Assembly (NCBI GenBank): GCA_013815785.1
Contig: JACDFO010000028.1
Span: forward strand, 1-12,515
DNA length: 12,515 nt
Origin: Candidatus Saccharimonadota bacterium
Lineage (GTDB): Bacteria > Patescibacteriota > Saccharimonadia > Saccharimonadales > JACDFO01
Direction: 5' to 3'
Shown: piece after piece, positions 12,365 through 12,515 of the stretch
How the letters are laid out: each line of letters begins with the position of its first letter
How positions within the stretch are numbered: the stretch's first letter is position 1
The notes under the pieces: model-generated
Database searches by the model: none
Told to the model about the DNA's origin: nothing
What the model saw: only the letters and a program-made list of their open reading frames with translations
Translations under genes and position numbers: made by a program

Positions 12365-12515
12365 GATTGGGCGCGGCGGCGGGTGACTATGTTGTGTGCT
12401 GCAGCACCTACTACCGTAGTAACTGCTACTATACCGACTATGTCGCCAGGGCCGGTGTTAGGCAGTCCATTGCCTGCGGTTGGCGTGGTGCTTGGTGTTG
12501 TCGATGGAGTTGGTG
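12361..12515 (-). CDS. C-terminal end of an LPXTG-type cell-surface protein (5' end outside window)
   Basis: The minus strand is open from the window edge to TAG (12361-12363), with 50 residues visible. They read as a Thr/Pro/Ser-rich linker (PTPSTTPSTTPT), then GLPNTGPGD (fragment residues 16-24), a hydrophobic segment of about 19 residues (IVGIVAVTTVVGAAAHNIV, 25-43), and a short basic tail, TRRRAQS. This is the three-part sortase sorting signal: LPXTG motif, membrane segment, positive tail. The protein should be exported, cut after Thr of LPNTG and attached to the wall, or held in the membrane if no sortase acts. The Thr/Pro repeats are a typical wall-spanning spacer. What the exposed part does cannot be seen. 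It is too short for an ORF caller that requires a start codon. Confidence 0.82.
   Translation of the reverse strand, partial: PTPSTTPSTTPTAGNGLPNTGPGDIVGIVAVTTVVGAAAHNIVTRRRAQS

Noticed and set aside
1..12515. Alternative genetic code with TGA as glycine
   Set aside because: The phosphatidyltransferase and PHP genes end at TGA exactly where family length and the next start predict, and Gly positions use normal codons.
1..12515. CRISPR array, tRNA/rRNA genes, insertion sequence, prophage or integrase
   Set aside because: No regularly spaced direct repeats, cloverleaf-like segments, transposase motifs or phage structural genes were seen; all long frames are accounted for by cellular genes.

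Overview
This window looks like chromosome from a Candidate Phyla Radiation (Patescibacteria) bacterium, most probably a Saccharibacterium (TM7). That is an inference, from three things: the gene families present (VanY-type peptidase, Pro-rich-tailed membrane CapA, MscL, archaeal-type PGI/PMI, a CarS-like enzyme, an LPNTG-anchored wall protein, a short conserved helical protein), the very tight packing, and TGA used as a normal stop, which argues against the TGA=Gly lineages (Gracilibacteria, Absconditabacteria). No gap between genes exceeds about 125 bases. I see no tRNA, rRNA, CRISPR, IS element or prophage.

Layout. 1-216 (+) is the 3' end of a VanY-family D,D-carboxypeptidase. Four genes follow on the minus strand: a membrane-anchored CapA-like metallophosphatase (213-1700), MscL (1772-2185), glutamate dehydrogenase (2308-3543) and a photolyase/cryptochrome-related protein that lacks the usual Fe-S cysteines (3606-5084). 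A divergent promoter region leads to an exported SGNH hydrolase (5155-5859, +). On the minus strand lie argS (5870-7507) and a DUF1361 membrane protein (7528-8211). A second divergent promoter region precedes a plus-strand run: an NAD(P)H-dependent FMN reductase (8260-8814), then a three-gene apparent lipid head-group module (8842-10676) of a CDP-alcohol phosphatidyltransferase, a PHP-domain phosphoesterase and a CarS-like CDP-lipid synthase. Convergent to it is bifunctional phosphoglucose/phosphomannose isomerase (10673-11713, -). The window ends with a small conserved-looking protein of unknown function (11825-12364, +) and the C-terminus of an LPNTG-type surface protein (12361 to the edge, -).

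How it fits together. Much of the content concerns the envelope: peptidoglycan trimming, wall anchoring, secreted hydrolase, osmotic safety valve and phospholipid head-group chemistry. Central metabolism is represented by GDH and PGI/PMI, and information processing by ArgRS and a DNA-repair-like flavoprotein. The most interesting unit is the lipid module. An archaeal-family CTP transferase sits beside a phosphotransferase whose sequence resembles (archaetidyl/phosphatidyl)inositol-phosphate synthases, and a PHP phosphoesterase sits between them and could supply the missing dephosphorylation step.

Gene expression signals are unusually readable. Genes with a clear Shine-Dalgarno have a -10 box 25-30 bases upstream of the start codon. 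Genes with no Shine-Dalgarno mostly have a TATAAT/TATACT-like box only 8-12 bases before ATG, implying leaderless or near-leaderless mRNAs. Three of the four convergent gene pairs overlap by exactly four bases through interlocked stop codons.
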